NCBI GenBank assembly: GCA_964550565.1
Contig: CAZKAI010000001.1
Span: 23,384 to 87,383 of the forward strand
Length of the DNA stretch: 64,000 nucleotides
From: Anaeroglomus sp964550565
Lineage (GTDB): Bacteria; Planctomycetota; Phycisphaerae; Sedimentisphaerales; Anaerohalosphaeraceae
Direction: 5' to 3'
Shown here: in pieces, positions 17,538 through 26,483 of the stretch
How positions within the stretch are numbered: the stretch's first letter is position 1
Layout: every line of letters starts with the position of its first letter
Notes under the pieces: model-generated
What the model saw: the letters and a program-made list of their open reading frames with translations, nothing else
The model's database searches: none
Told to the model about the DNA's origin: nothing
Program-made: the position numbers and the translations under genes

Positions 17538-19925
17538 ATGACAATGTCACGCTGTAAACCATCTATGGTGGCTTTCACCAGTATTCTTGTATTATCGACC
17601 TTATTTGGCGGATATTCTGCGGCGGCCGAATCTGCTCCCCGGCCGGGCAAGCCTGCCCCAAAACCCCTTTTCCGTGACCCGGTTTATGATGGCGCTGCTG
17701 ACCCGGTACTCTGCTGGAATCAGCAGGAAAACAAGTGGTTTATGCTCTATACCAACCGCCGGGCGAACGTGCCGAATACCCCCGGAGTGTCCTGGGTGCA
17801 CGGGACACCGATAGGGGTTGCCGAATCCTCCGATGGCGGGGCGACCTGGACGTATCGGGGTAAAGCGGAGATTGGATATGGTGAAGGAGAATTCAGCTAT
17901 TGGGCACCGGAGGTGATTGCCCAGGATGGGGTGTATCACATGTACCTGACCTTTGTTCCCGGGATGCACACCGACTGGTCGGGAACACGCCAAATTATCC
18001 ACCTGACCAGCAGCGATTTGTTGAAATGGAAATACGAATCGACCCTTGCCCTGGCGTCGGATCGAGTGATTGATGCCTGTGTGTCGCGGATGCCCGATGG
18101 AAGCTGGCGGATGTGGTATAACAATGAAAAGGACAAGAAGTCGATTTATTTCGCTGATAGCAAGGACTTGTATCATTGGCAGGATGGCGGCAAGGTGATT
18201 GGCGACCAGCCGGGCGAAGGCCCCAAAGTCTTTCGATGGAAAGACAAATATTGGATGGTGGTGGATGTATGGAATGGTCTGGGGCTTTATGTTTCCGACG
18301 ATGGGGTCAACTGGACACGCCAAAAGAGCAATCTGCTGGAAAAACCCGGGCAAGGGACTGACGACCAGGTCAAGGGCGGACATCCCGATGTGGTGGTCAG
18401 CGGCGAGCGTGCTTATGTCTTCTACTTCACCCACCCCGGGCGCAGGGGCCCGGATGCAAATAAAGATGCACATGAGCAGCGGCGCAGTTCCATTCAGGTC
18501 GTCGAGCTGGAATATCAGGATGGGGTTGTGACCTGTGACCGGGATGCAGTCACCTATATGGACTTGAAGCCTCCGATTGAGTCTAAGGCAGAATCTGCGG
18601 CGGCCTCGGACAAAGAATATAATGCCTGCGAGTATGGGGCAAAAGCCGACGGCAAGACCGTCTGTACGGAAGCGATTCAGCGGGCCATTGATGTCTGTTA
18701 CTTCTTCGGCGGGGGGACCGTTGTATTTTCGCCGGGGACGTATTTGACCGGGTCCATCTTTTTGCGGGACAAGGTCAATCTTCGGGTGGACGAGGGCGTT
18801 ACGATTCAGGGTGTACAGGATGATGCTGCATATCCGCTGGTGTTTACGCGTGTGGCGGGGATTGAGATGTACTGGCCAGCGGCCCTGATTAACGCCCATT
18901 ATCTCAGGGATGTAAAAATCCACGGCAAGGGAACGATTACCGGTTCGGGCAAGATGTGGTGGGATCGTTACTGGGAGATGAATAAGGAATACAGTGCCAG
19001 GGGGCTTCGCTGGATTGTGGATTATGACTGCAAGCGGCCGCGGCTGGTGCTGATTTATAAATCCTCGAATGTGTCGGTGGAGGAATTAACGCTTAAAGAA
19101 CCGGGCTTCTGGACGATTCATCTTTGTTTCAGTGACCATGTGGTAGTGGATGGCGTGACGATTAAGGCCAATCGGGATGACCAGTTCGGCCCCAGTTCCG
19201 ACGGCATTGATATCGATTCGTCCAATGATATCCTGGTGCAGAATTGCGACATCGATTGCAACGACGACAACTTCTGTCTAAAAGCTGGTCGCGATGCGGA
19301 TGGCCTGCGGGTCAATCGTCCCACGGAAAATGTCATTATCCGGGATTGTATTGCACGCAGGGGACATGGCCTGATTACCTTCGGCAGTGAAACCTCCGGC
19401 GGTATTCGCAATGTTGAGGTGTACCGACTCAAGGCTTATGGAACCGGCTCAGGGATTCGTTTCAAGTCCACCCAGGGCCGCGGCGGCACGGTTCAGGATA
19501 TTCAGATTCATGACATTACCATGCAGAAGGTCGAAAAGACCATCGATTTGAATTACGACTGGTATCCGGCCTATAACACCGTGCCCGAAGAAGTCCGCAA
19601 GCAGATTGAAGCTGAGGGCAAGCCGCTGCCGCTGCACTGGATGGTATTGATGCGACAGGTAGGGCAGGAAGAAGGCACCCCGTATATTCATGATATTACC
19701 ATCAAGAATATCGAATCTATCGATTCCGATACAGCCTTTGCGGTGGCCGGGCGGAAAAATCAGCGGGCCGGACGGTTTATTTTTGATAATATCCTGATCA
19801 AAGCTGCCACAGCCGGCACTATCAGCAATGCCGAGGATTGGACATTTACCAATGCCAGGATCGAAACCAGAGATAGTACCAAACCGCAGTTAAAAAATAG
19901 CGAAAACATCCAGGGATTAGAATAA
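17538..19925 (+). CDS. Fusion of a five-bladed beta-propeller glycosidase-like domain and a GH28 polygalacturonase-type domain
   Basis: A 795-residue secreted protein: signal peptide (about 1-31), an N-terminal five-bladed propeller of the GH43/GH32/GH117 style (about 45-340; ADPVLCWNQQENKWFMLYT, FSYWAPEVIAQDGVYHMYL, VIDACVSRMPDGSWRMWY, GPKVFRWKDKYWMV), then a GH28 beta-helix (about 359-790). GH28 catalytic motifs are present with variations: SSDGIDID instead of NTDG, CNDDNF, RRGHGLITFGSE and GIRFKST. GH28 enzymes hydrolyse galacturonan or rhamnogalacturonan linkages. Start is set by AAGGAG. First gene of a three-gene pectin operon. The propeller substrate is unknown. Confidence 0.87.
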   Translation: MTMSRCKPSMVAFTSILVLSTLFGGYSAAAESAPRPGKPAPKPLFRDPVYDGAADPVLCWNQQENKWFMLYTNRRANVPNTPGVSWVHGTPIGVAESSDGGATWTYRGKAEIGYGEGEFSYWAPEVIAQDGVYHMYLTFVPGMHTDWSGTRQIIHLTSSDLLKWKYESTLALASDRVIDACVSRMPDGSWRMWYNNEKDKKSIYFADSKDLYHWQDGGKVIGDQPGEGPKVFRWKDKYWMVVDVWNGLGLYVSDDGVNWTRQKSNLLEKPGQGTDDQVKGGHPDVVVSGERAYVFYFTHPGRRGPDANKDAHEQRRSSIQVVELEYQDGVVTCDRDAVTYMDLKPPIESKAESAAASDKEYNACEYGAKADGKTVCTEAIQRAIDVCYFFGGGTVVFSPGTYLTGSIFLRDKVNLRVDEGVTIQGVQDDAAYPLVFTRVAGIEMYWPAALINAHYLRDVKIHGKGTITGSGKMWWDRYWEMNKEYSARGLRWIVDYDCKRPRLVLIYKSSNVSVEELTLKEPGFWTIHLCFSDHVVVDGVTIKANRDDQFGPSSDGIDIDSSNDILVQNCDIDCNDDNFCLKAGRDADGLRVNRPTENVIIRDCIARRGHGLITFGSETSGGIRNVEVYRLKAYGTGSGIRFKSTQGRGGTVQDIQIHDITMQKVEKTIDLNYDWYPAYNTVPEEVRKQIEAEGKPLPLHWMVLMRQVGQEEGTPYIHDITIKNIESIDSDTAFAVAGRKNQRAGRFIFDNILIKAATAGTISNAEDWTFTNARIETRDSTKPQLKNSENIQGLE

Positions 19926-19935
19926 GGACAGCACA

Positions 19936-22900
19936 ATGAAACATGATGTTTACCATAAAGTTCAGGATTGTCAATTCATTCGGAAATGTGGGGTTGTACT
20001 GTTTGTATTATGGATTGCGGGCTGGTGTTCTCTTGCAGTGGCGCAATCCGATGTCCAGGTCTGGCCGGAAATGTCCCGGCAGATGCGTCCCTGGGCCTAC
20101 TGGTGGTGGATGGGCAGTGCGGTGGATAAGGACAATATCACCTCCCAGCTACAGGAATACCAGAAGGCCGGGATGGGCGGTGTACATATTATTCCGATTT
20201 ATGGGGCGAAAGGATACGAGGATCGCTATATCGACTATCTCAGCCCGAAATGGATGGAGATGCTGGACTATACGGTGACCGAAGCCGATCGGCTGGGCCT
20301 GGGCGTGGATATGACGCTGGGTACCGGGTGGTGTTTTGGCGGGCCGATGATTCCCGATGGTCTGGCCAATGCCAGTGTTAAATACAAGGTTGAAAAAGTG
20401 TCAGGTCCGATCGAAGTCCAGTATAAGGTGAATCCAGCGGTTCAGACTGTTATGGCGTATGGCTCGAATGGGCGGATTGTGGAATTGACCGATAAGATTG
20501 CAGAGGGCCAGGTCAAATGGTCTGCTCCGCAGGGCGACTGGCAGATTTATGANNNNNNNNNNNNNNNNNNNNNNNNNNNNNNNNNNNNNNNNNNNNNNNN
20601 NNNNNNNNNNNNNNNNNNNNNNNNNNNNNNNNNNNNNNNNNNNNNNNNNNNNCAGCTTGCCTCGCGCGTCAAGGCCGACTATCGCTGGACGATTTCCGAG
20701 ATGATGACGGACAATTTCACACAGACCTGGGTCCAGTGGGCCAAGTCCAAAGGCTGTCTGACGCGTAATGAGGCTCATGGCTCACCGGCCAATCTGCTTG
20801 ATTTATATGCTGCCTCCGACAGTCCGGAAACCGAGTTCTTCCGATTTGACCGCAATCCGCTGGTTGCCAAATTTGCCTCCTCGGCGGCCCACACAGCAGG
20901 GCGTCAATTCACGTCCTGCGAGACGGGAACCTGGCTGCAGGAGCACTTTCAGGTGACCTTGGGACATTTAAAACCGTTTATCGACGGCCTTTTTGTCAGC
21001 GGGATCAATCATGTCTTTTACCATGGAACCTGTTATTCTCCGAAAGAGGCTCCCTGGCCGGGCTGGGTGTTTTACGCTTCAACCCAGATGAATCCTCGCA
21101 ATTCCATCTGGAAGGATGTCCTGGCACTGAATACCTATCTGGCACGGTGTCAATCGGTTTTACAGGCGAGCAAGCCGGACAATGATATCCTGCTGTACTG
21201 GCCGATTTGCGACTACTGGTCAGAACCGGCCGGTCTGAATCAGGATTTGACCGTACATGGGACCGGATGGCTTCGAGGCCAGCCGATCGGCCAGGTCGCC
21301 TCAATTCTGTGGAAAAAAGGGTATGCGTTTGATTATATATCCGACCGGCAGTTAGCCCAGGCCAAAGCCGGCTCTTCGGGTGTGAGTCTTCCCGGAGGTA
21401 ATTACCGGGCAATTGTTGTACCGCCGGTGTCCTATATTCCGCTGCAAACCCTGCAAACACTTCATCGTCTTGCACAAGAGGGGGCTGCGGTTTTATTTGT
21501 GGATAAACTGCCGTCCGATGTGTTTGGACTAAACGATCTGAAAACACAACGTAAAACCATGCGTGTGTTGATGGATTCCATTACCTGGGACACCTCCGTC
21601 CAATCCGGCCGGACGGCATCGGTCGGCAAGGGGCATTTTTTTGTCAACGCGGATTTGGACATAATGCTTCAATCTGCCCCGGTCCGACGGGAATCCATGG
21701 TCGATCATCCGGGGATTTACTATATCCGACGTTCGGATGATGCCGGATGCTGGTATTTTATCACCAACCAGGATGAACAATTCATCCATAATCCTGCGAC
21801 CCCCTATTTGAACGATTGGGTCAAGTTATCGGTCAAGGCCGAGTCGGTTGTGATGATGGACCCCCTGACGGGCAAATCCGGCCTGGCGGCATCCAGGAAA
21901 ACGGTTAATGGACTTACCGAGGTTTATTTGCAGCTTGAACCGGGCCAGTCGATGATTCTCCGTGCATTGAAAACGGTGGCAGTCTCAACTGCCAAGTGGG
22001 ACTATTATCAAACCACTGGCCAGCCGATCGCCCTGGAAGGCCTCTGGAAGGTCCGGTTTGCCGACGACGGGCCTGCAATCCCGGCTCCTTTCGAAACGAA
22101 ATCCCTCGCTTCGTGGACAGTACTGGGTGACGACAATGCACGACGATTTGCCGGTACCGCCCGATATTCGCTGGTATTTGACAAGCCCGACATCGAGTCC
22201 GAAGCTTGGACGCTTGACCTTGGGCGTGTGGCCGACAGCGCTGTCGTTTTCTTGAATGGTCAGAATCTGGGAACGGCCTTTACCACACCATTTAAAGTCC
22301 GGATAACATCGTCGGATATCAAAACATCCGGCAATCTGCTGGAAATCGATGTAACCAATGTGGCGGCCAACCGTATCCGCGATATGGATATTAACAAGGT
22401 GGTATGGAAAAACTTCCACGACACCAATTTTGTCAATATCGACTATAAGCCGTTTGACGCATCCAACTGGCCGATACGGGACGCCGGCCTCTTAGGTCCG
22501 GTTCAACTGGTTCCGCTGGCAAGGATTCAGCTCGACAAGCCGGCTCTGGAACAGGCAAATAATCTCCCCACGCTGTGGATTATCGGGGATTCAACGGTCA
22601 AAAACAACACGCGTGGTTTGCAGGGCTGGGGAGATCCAATTGCGGCCTATTTTGATACGACTCAAATTAATGTCAAAAATCGTGCTCTTGGCGGCCGCAG
22701 CAGCCGGACGTTTCAGACCGAAGGCCTCTGGGGCAAAGTGCTTTCCGAGATGAAATCGGGCGATTTTGTCCTGATTCAGTTTGGCCACAACGATAACGGC
22801 CCGCTCAACACCGGCCGGGCAAGGGCCTCCCTGCACAATAACAGCGATGATACCCAGGAAGTGGTCATGGAAGCCACCGGCAAGACCGAGGTTGTGCATT

Positions 22901-23280
22901 CCTACGGATGGTATCTCCGCAAATATATTGCCGATGCCAAAGCTAAAGGAGCCACCCCGATTATCCTGTCGCTGGTGCCTCGCAATATGTGGGATAGCGA
23001 AGGCAAAATAGTCAACCGTGCGACCAAGGATTACACTTTATGGGCTTCACAGGCGGCCAAACAGGGCGGTGCGGATTTTGTGGATTTAAATGATATCATC
23101 GCTGACCACTATGAAGTATTTGGACAGGAAAAGGTCAAAGCCGAGTTCTTTCTCGAGGATCACACCCATACCACCCCGGCCGGAGCGAAATTAAACGCAC
23201 TATCCGTGGTAGAAGGCCTTCAGAGACTTGAGAACTGTGCATTATGTCAATACCTGCTTGCGGATATGCCCAAACCATAA
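19936..23280 (+). CDS. Fusion of a GH106-like rhamnosidase and a CE12-type SGNH acetylesterase, interrupted by a scaffold gap
   Basis: A secreted protein of at least about 1,080 visible residues. The N-terminal catalytic part has RPWAYWWWMGSAVDKDNI and GMGGVHIIPIYGAKGYEDRY, and after the gap LTRNEAHGSPANLLDLYAASD and ETG, the pattern of GH106-like alpha-L-rhamnosidases. A galactose-binding beta-sandwich follows (about 700-830). From about residue 878 comes a GDSL/SGNH esterase: WIIGDSTVKN, ALGGRSSRTF, QFGHNDNGP and DHTHTTPAGA, matching rhamnogalacturonan acetylesterases (CE12). The 100-N gap lies inside the GH106 core; related proteins usually have many more residues here, so the true length is probably greater. 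Eleven bases after the GH28 gene. Confidence 0.85.
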   Translation: MKHDVYHKVQDCQFIRKCGVVLFVLWIAGWCSLAVAQSDVQVWPEMSRQMRPWAYWWWMGSAVDKDNITSQLQEYQKAGMGGVHIIPIYGAKGYEDRYIDYLSPKWMEMLDYTVTEADRLGLGVDMTLGTGWCFGGPMIPDGLANASVKYKVEKVSGPIEVQYKVNPAVQTVMAYGSNGRIVELTDKIAEGQVKWSAPQGDWQIYXXXXXXXXXXXXXXXXXXXXXXXXXXXXXXXXXXQLASRVKADYRWTISEMMTDNFTQTWVQWAKSKGCLTRNEAHGSPANLLDLYAASDSPETEFFRFDRNPLVAKFASSAAHTAGRQFTSCETGTWLQEHFQVTLGHLKPFIDGLFVSGINHVFYHGTCYSPKEAPWPGWVFYASTQMNPRNSIWKDVLALNTYLARCQSVLQASKPDNDILLYWPICDYWSEPAGLNQDLTVHGTGWLRGQPIGQVASILWKKGYAFDYISDRQLAQAKAGSSGVSLPGGNYRAIVVPPVSYIPLQTLQTLHRLAQEGAAVLFVDKLPSDVFGLNDLKTQRKTMRVLMDSITWDTSVQSGRTASVGKGHFFVNADLDIMLQSAPVRRESMVDHPGIYYIRRSDDAGCWYFITNQDEQFIHNPATPYLNDWVKLSVKAESVVMMDPLTGKSGLAASRKTVNGLTEVYLQLEPGQSMILRALKTVAVSTAKWDYYQTTGQPIALEGLWKVRFADDGPAIPAPFETKSLASWTVLGDDNARRFAGTARYSLVFDKPDIESEAWTLDLGRVADSAVVFLNGQNLGTAFTTPFKVRITSSDIKTSGNLLEIDVTNVAANRIRDMDINKVVWKNFHDTNFVNIDYKPFDASNWPIRDAGLLGPVQLVPLARIQLDKPALEQANNLPTLWIIGDSTVKNNTRGLQGWGDPIAAYFDTTQINVKNRALGGRSSRTFQTEGLWGKVLSEMKSGDFVLIQFGHNDNGPLNTGRARASLHNNSDDTQEVVMEATGKTEVVHSYGWYLRKYIADAKAKGATPIILSLVPRNMWDSEGKIVNRATKDYTLWASQAAKQGGADFVDLNDIIADHYEVFGQEKVKAEFFLEDHTHTTPAGAKLNALSVVEGLQRLENCALCQYLLADMPKP
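20553..20652. other. Scaffold gap of 100 N inside the GH106 domain
   Basis: Exactly 100 N, the usual default for a gap of unknown size. The flanks show no repeated overlap, unlike two of the other gaps, so real sequence is missing. Confidence 0.95.
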
Positions 23281-23298
23281 CAATAAAACGAGGCATTT

Positions 23299-24339
23299 AT
23301 GAGAAAGATAGGATTAGCCGGATTTGTGTTGTCATTGATGGCGTCAGTTTATGCGGAATCATATCTGGATCAATATGAAAACAAAGTTGAGTCCTGGTTT
23401 TCCGGCCCCGAGGCAAAACAGGTTGCCGAAACCTTTCTGACCTGGCAGAGTCCGGCCGGAAGCTGGCCCAAGAATGTGGATACCACGCGTAAGCCCTACA
23501 CGGGTGAGCCCAAAGACCTCAAAGGCACTTTTGACAATGGGGCCACCGTGGGAGAGATGCGATTTCTGGCCCGCATCTTCAAGGCCACCGGCACTGAGCG
23601 TTATAAACAGGCCTTTTTGAAAGGATTTGCACATATCCTTGAGGCCCAGTATCCCTCCGGCGGCTGGCCGCAGTATTATCCTCTCAGCAAGCAGTATCAT
23701 CGCCACATTACATTCAACGATGATACCATGCTACACCTGGTGGTTTTTATGCGGGATGCCGCTTCCCTGCCTTTATATGATTTCCTCGATGCCCGCAATC
23801 GCAACGCAGCACAACAAGCCTTCGACCGCGGCATCGATTGTATTCTTAAGTGTCAGATTCGGGTTAATGGAAAATTGACTGTCTGGTGTGCCCAGCACGA
23901 TGCCGTTGACTTTTCCCCCCGTCCGGCTCGCAGTTATGAGCTGGTGTCACTCAGCGGCTCGGAAAGTGCCTCGATTCTTCGCCTGCTGATGACGCTGGAC
24001 AATCCCGGCCCCGATGTGATCGACGCGGTCATGGCCGGGGCACAGTGGTACGAAACGTCCGTGATTCACGGCATTCGAATTACCAAATCCGGCGGCAATC
24101 GCGTTGCCGTCGAGGATCCCCAGGCGGCACCTCTATGGGCCCGGTTTTATGAGATTGAAACCAATCGTCCCTTTTTTGCCGACCGCGATGGGGTCAAGTA
24201 TTATAATTTTAACGATCTGGGTACCGATCGCCGGAATGGCTACTCCTGGTATGGCGGCTGGGGCCAGACCGTTGCCAATGACTATAAAAAGTGGCAGAAG
24301 AAATGGGCTGACCGGATTGCCGCACGTAACGTGAAATAA
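23299..24339 (+). CDS. Pectate lyase, polysaccharide lyase family 10
   Basis: A 346-residue secreted enzyme (signal peptide about 1-19). PL10 motifs: WPKNVDTT, TFDNGATVGEMRFLARIF, YPSGGWPQYYPL, HITFNDDTML with the calcium-binding aspartates, VWCAQHDAV, and PARSYELVSLSGSES with the catalytic Arg region. PL10 cuts unmethylated polygalacturonan by beta-elimination. It follows the GH106-CE12 gene by 18 bases and completes the operon, which covers the homogalacturonan and rhamnogalacturonan parts of pectin. Confidence 0.92.
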   Translation: MRKIGLAGFVLSLMASVYAESYLDQYENKVESWFSGPEAKQVAETFLTWQSPAGSWPKNVDTTRKPYTGEPKDLKGTFDNGATVGEMRFLARIFKATGTERYKQAFLKGFAHILEAQYPSGGWPQYYPLSKQYHRHITFNDDTMLHLVVFMRDAASLPLYDFLDARNRNAAQQAFDRGIDCILKCQIRVNGKLTVWCAQHDAVDFSPRPARSYELVSLSGSESASILRLLMTLDNPGPDVIDAVMAGAQWYETSVIHGIRITKSGGNRVAVEDPQAAPLWARFYEIETNRPFFADRDGVKYYNFNDLGTDRRNGYSWYGGWGQTVANDYKKWQKKWADRIAARNVK

Positions 24340-24369
24340 AAAAGGCGGACAGCTTGCACCGCCCGCCTT
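24336..24369 (-). terminator. Intrinsic terminator of the minus-strand LamG operon
   Basis: On the minus strand AAGGCGG pairs with CCGCCTT around a 14-base loop and is followed by TTTTATTT. It lies between the convergent PL10 and LamG genes and may also slow transcripts from the plus strand, though the T-run favours the minus. Confidence 0.75.
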
Positions 24370-24394
24370 GGTTTGAGACGCTATTCTTTAACTA

Positions 24395-26434
24395 TTACGG
24401 ACATTCCGGATACATACCACAGGTCAGCCATTGTGCTGCGAAGGTCGCAAAATCACCGATGTCCACTTTGCAGTTTCCATCCCAGTCATAAGCCGGTCTG
24501 GTTCTGCAGAAATTCCCTGCAATATCCGAATACATATCAGCCACATTATCTGCAGTGAGGGCGTAGTTATACAGATAAATATCATCCATGGAGCCGGCAT
24601 ACAATGCATCAGCCGACCAGTTGCTTCTGCCGATGAAGTTGCTTGTGCGGGTGATAATCGCCGGCGTCTGTGTAATGGTGCCGGTCTGAATGGGCAGTCC
24701 GTTTTTATACAGCACCACATTGCCCTGGTCGTCCATCGTTGCGACAAACATTTGCCATTCATTCAACGTAATGGCATTGGCGGCGGTAATCGTCGTGCCG
24801 ACTGTCCCGCCGTACACCGTGAAGCTTAAGCTGTTCGATGTGCCGTTTCGGCTCAGGTAAATGATGTCGCTGTAAGTTGTTCCATCATAATTGCCAAAGT
24901 CCAGGAATCGTGCCCAGCTTCCTGCGGCGGTGGGTTTGGCCCAGACCGAAATCGTGGCACCGGGTGTAAAGTCATCAAAGCTGTTGGGTTCCTGGATATA
25001 ATCATTGGTGCCGTCAAATAGCATGGCTTGGCCTGTTTTCTCATTGACGCCGTCGCCAAAGACTGGTTCTCCAAACAATGTGCCGTTCAGATTGCTGCCC
25101 GAAGCATCCGCTGCATCGCCGTCCAGTTTCCAGTGGGCCAGCAGCCGTTTGATGGACAATCGCGCCGGATTGGTCCGGGTTTCGCCCGGATTGTTGGCCT
25201 TGCAGTAGTAATAACCCTGATCGGCAGTCGTGACATTAGCTAAAGTCAGGGTCGCGGAATTGGTGCCCACCAGAACATCATCATCATTTGTGTTGTTGGC
25301 ATTATCGCCACTCTTGTACCAGGCATAGGTGATCGGTGTGGTACTGTTGAAGCCGACGGTAAATTCCGCCGTTTCTCCCTGTCCGTCAAACTTGAATTGC
25401 TCTGCGGGTGTTGTCTGCTGGGTAATAACCGGTGTCGAGGTGGCGGTAAAACTCCAGAACTGCCCGGGCAGATTCGGTTCATCCGGCAGAGGGTCGCCGA
25501 TGTAGCAATCCACACGCCAGTAATAGGTGCCGTCATTCAGCGGAGCATTAAACTGTGCAAAGTCGTTAATCGCAACGGAACTGCCCGCCGGGAACAGGGT
25601 CACTTTGTCCATGGTCAGCAGATTGGGTTCCGTGCCCAGATAGACATCACATTTACCGATGCCGGGCTGATTGAGAGTCCAGCTTAACTCTGTCAGCAGG
25701 TCTTTGTTGACAACCGCTCCATTTTCAGGCTGAGGGTTGCTCGCGCCGCCGGGAATATAAGTAAGGGTCAAAACCGGATGATATTCCACGGTGGCATTCT
25801 CTTTGGTGGCCAGACCATAACCTCTGGCGCCGCTGGCGTCCTGACGGATGATGAATGTGACCAGGCCGTCATCATCAACTCGACTTTGCAGGAAACTCAC
25901 GAGCGGAGCACCAGTGGTGGTGATGGTTGTTCCCGCTGCATAAGCCCCGCCGGTTCCGGCTACGAGGGTCTCTGTGGTACCGGTAGCATCATCCGAATCC
26001 AGGTTGGTCAGCCGGGCCAAATCCAGGGTGCCGCCGGAGGTGGACCAGCTCACTTCCAATCCGGTGTTGCTCTGGTTCAGTGTCGCCTCATCCCAGTCCT
26101 GGGGGGTATTGCCGGCAACATTGTTTAATCCGTGCAGACCATACCGGCCGGTCACAACAGTGTCATTACGCGGGGCGCCGCCGGATACGGTCATTTTCAA
26201 ACTGGCATCCACAACGTTTGAAATGCTCAGTCCTCTCAGGTCAAAACGAACATATCCCATATAATAGGTCGATGATGCACCATAAATGTACATGTAGGTA
26301 TCTGCTCCATAGGTGGCCGATGCACTCCTGATTCCTGTGTCGGCGGAGCTGACTACGGTGGTGGTGACATCCGCCTGGGCCACAAGCCCGCAGATGCCCG
26401 CCAAAAGAATCATAAACCATACTTTTCTTCTCAT
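24395..26434 (-). CDS. Secreted DNRLRE / Ig-like / LamG protein with C-terminal dockerin-like motif
   Basis: A 679-residue protein: signal peptide (1-21), a DNRLRE/CBM96-type domain (about 22-230; ADTGIRSASATYGADTYMYI and YVRFDLRGLS), an Ig/fibronectin-like part (about 240-425; DQGYYYCKANNPGETR), a LamG domain (about 430-640; DDIYLYNYALTADNVADMY) and a final DWDGNCKVDIGDFATFAAQWL dockerin-like motif split by one residue from the family norm. No catalytic motif. AGGAGG lies just before the start. It is third in the second sigma-FecR-LamG operon. Confidence 0.86.
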   Translation of the reverse strand: MRRKVWFMILLAGICGLVAQADVTTTVVSSADTGIRSASATYGADTYMYIYGASSTYYMGYVRFDLRGLSISNVVDASLKMTVSGGAPRNDTVVTGRYGLHGLNNVAGNTPQDWDEATLNQSNTGLEVSWSTSGGTLDLARLTNLDSDDATGTTETLVAGTGGAYAAGTTITTTGAPLVSFLQSRVDDDGLVTFIIRQDASGARGYGLATKENATVEYHPVLTLTYIPGGASNPQPENGAVVNKDLLTELSWTLNQPGIGKCDVYLGTEPNLLTMDKVTLFPAGSSVAINDFAQFNAPLNDGTYYWRVDCYIGDPLPDEPNLPGQFWSFTATSTPVITQQTTPAEQFKFDGQGETAEFTVGFNSTTPITYAWYKSGDNANNTNDDDVLVGTNSATLTLANVTTADQGYYYCKANNPGETRTNPARLSIKRLLAHWKLDGDAADASGSNLNGTLFGEPVFGDGVNEKTGQAMLFDGTNDYIQEPNSFDDFTPGATISVWAKPTAAGSWARFLDFGNYDGTTYSDIIYLSRNGTSNSLSFTVYGGTVGTTITAANAITLNEWQMFVATMDDQGNVVLYKNGLPIQTGTITQTPAIITRTSNFIGRSNWSADALYAGSMDDIYLYNYALTADNVADMYSDIAGNFCRTRPAYDWDGNCKVDIGDFATFAAQWLTCGMYPECP

Positions 26435-26483
26435 AACATAACCTCCTGAAATAAAGTTAATAAGTTCCTTAGTACACGGATTG

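Noticed and set aside
17601..18923. 440-residue open frame on the minus strand
   Set aside because: It lies entirely opposite the propeller-GH28 gene, which has clear family motifs, a signal peptide and a ribosome-binding site. The antisense frame has no recognisable domain and arises from codon bias.
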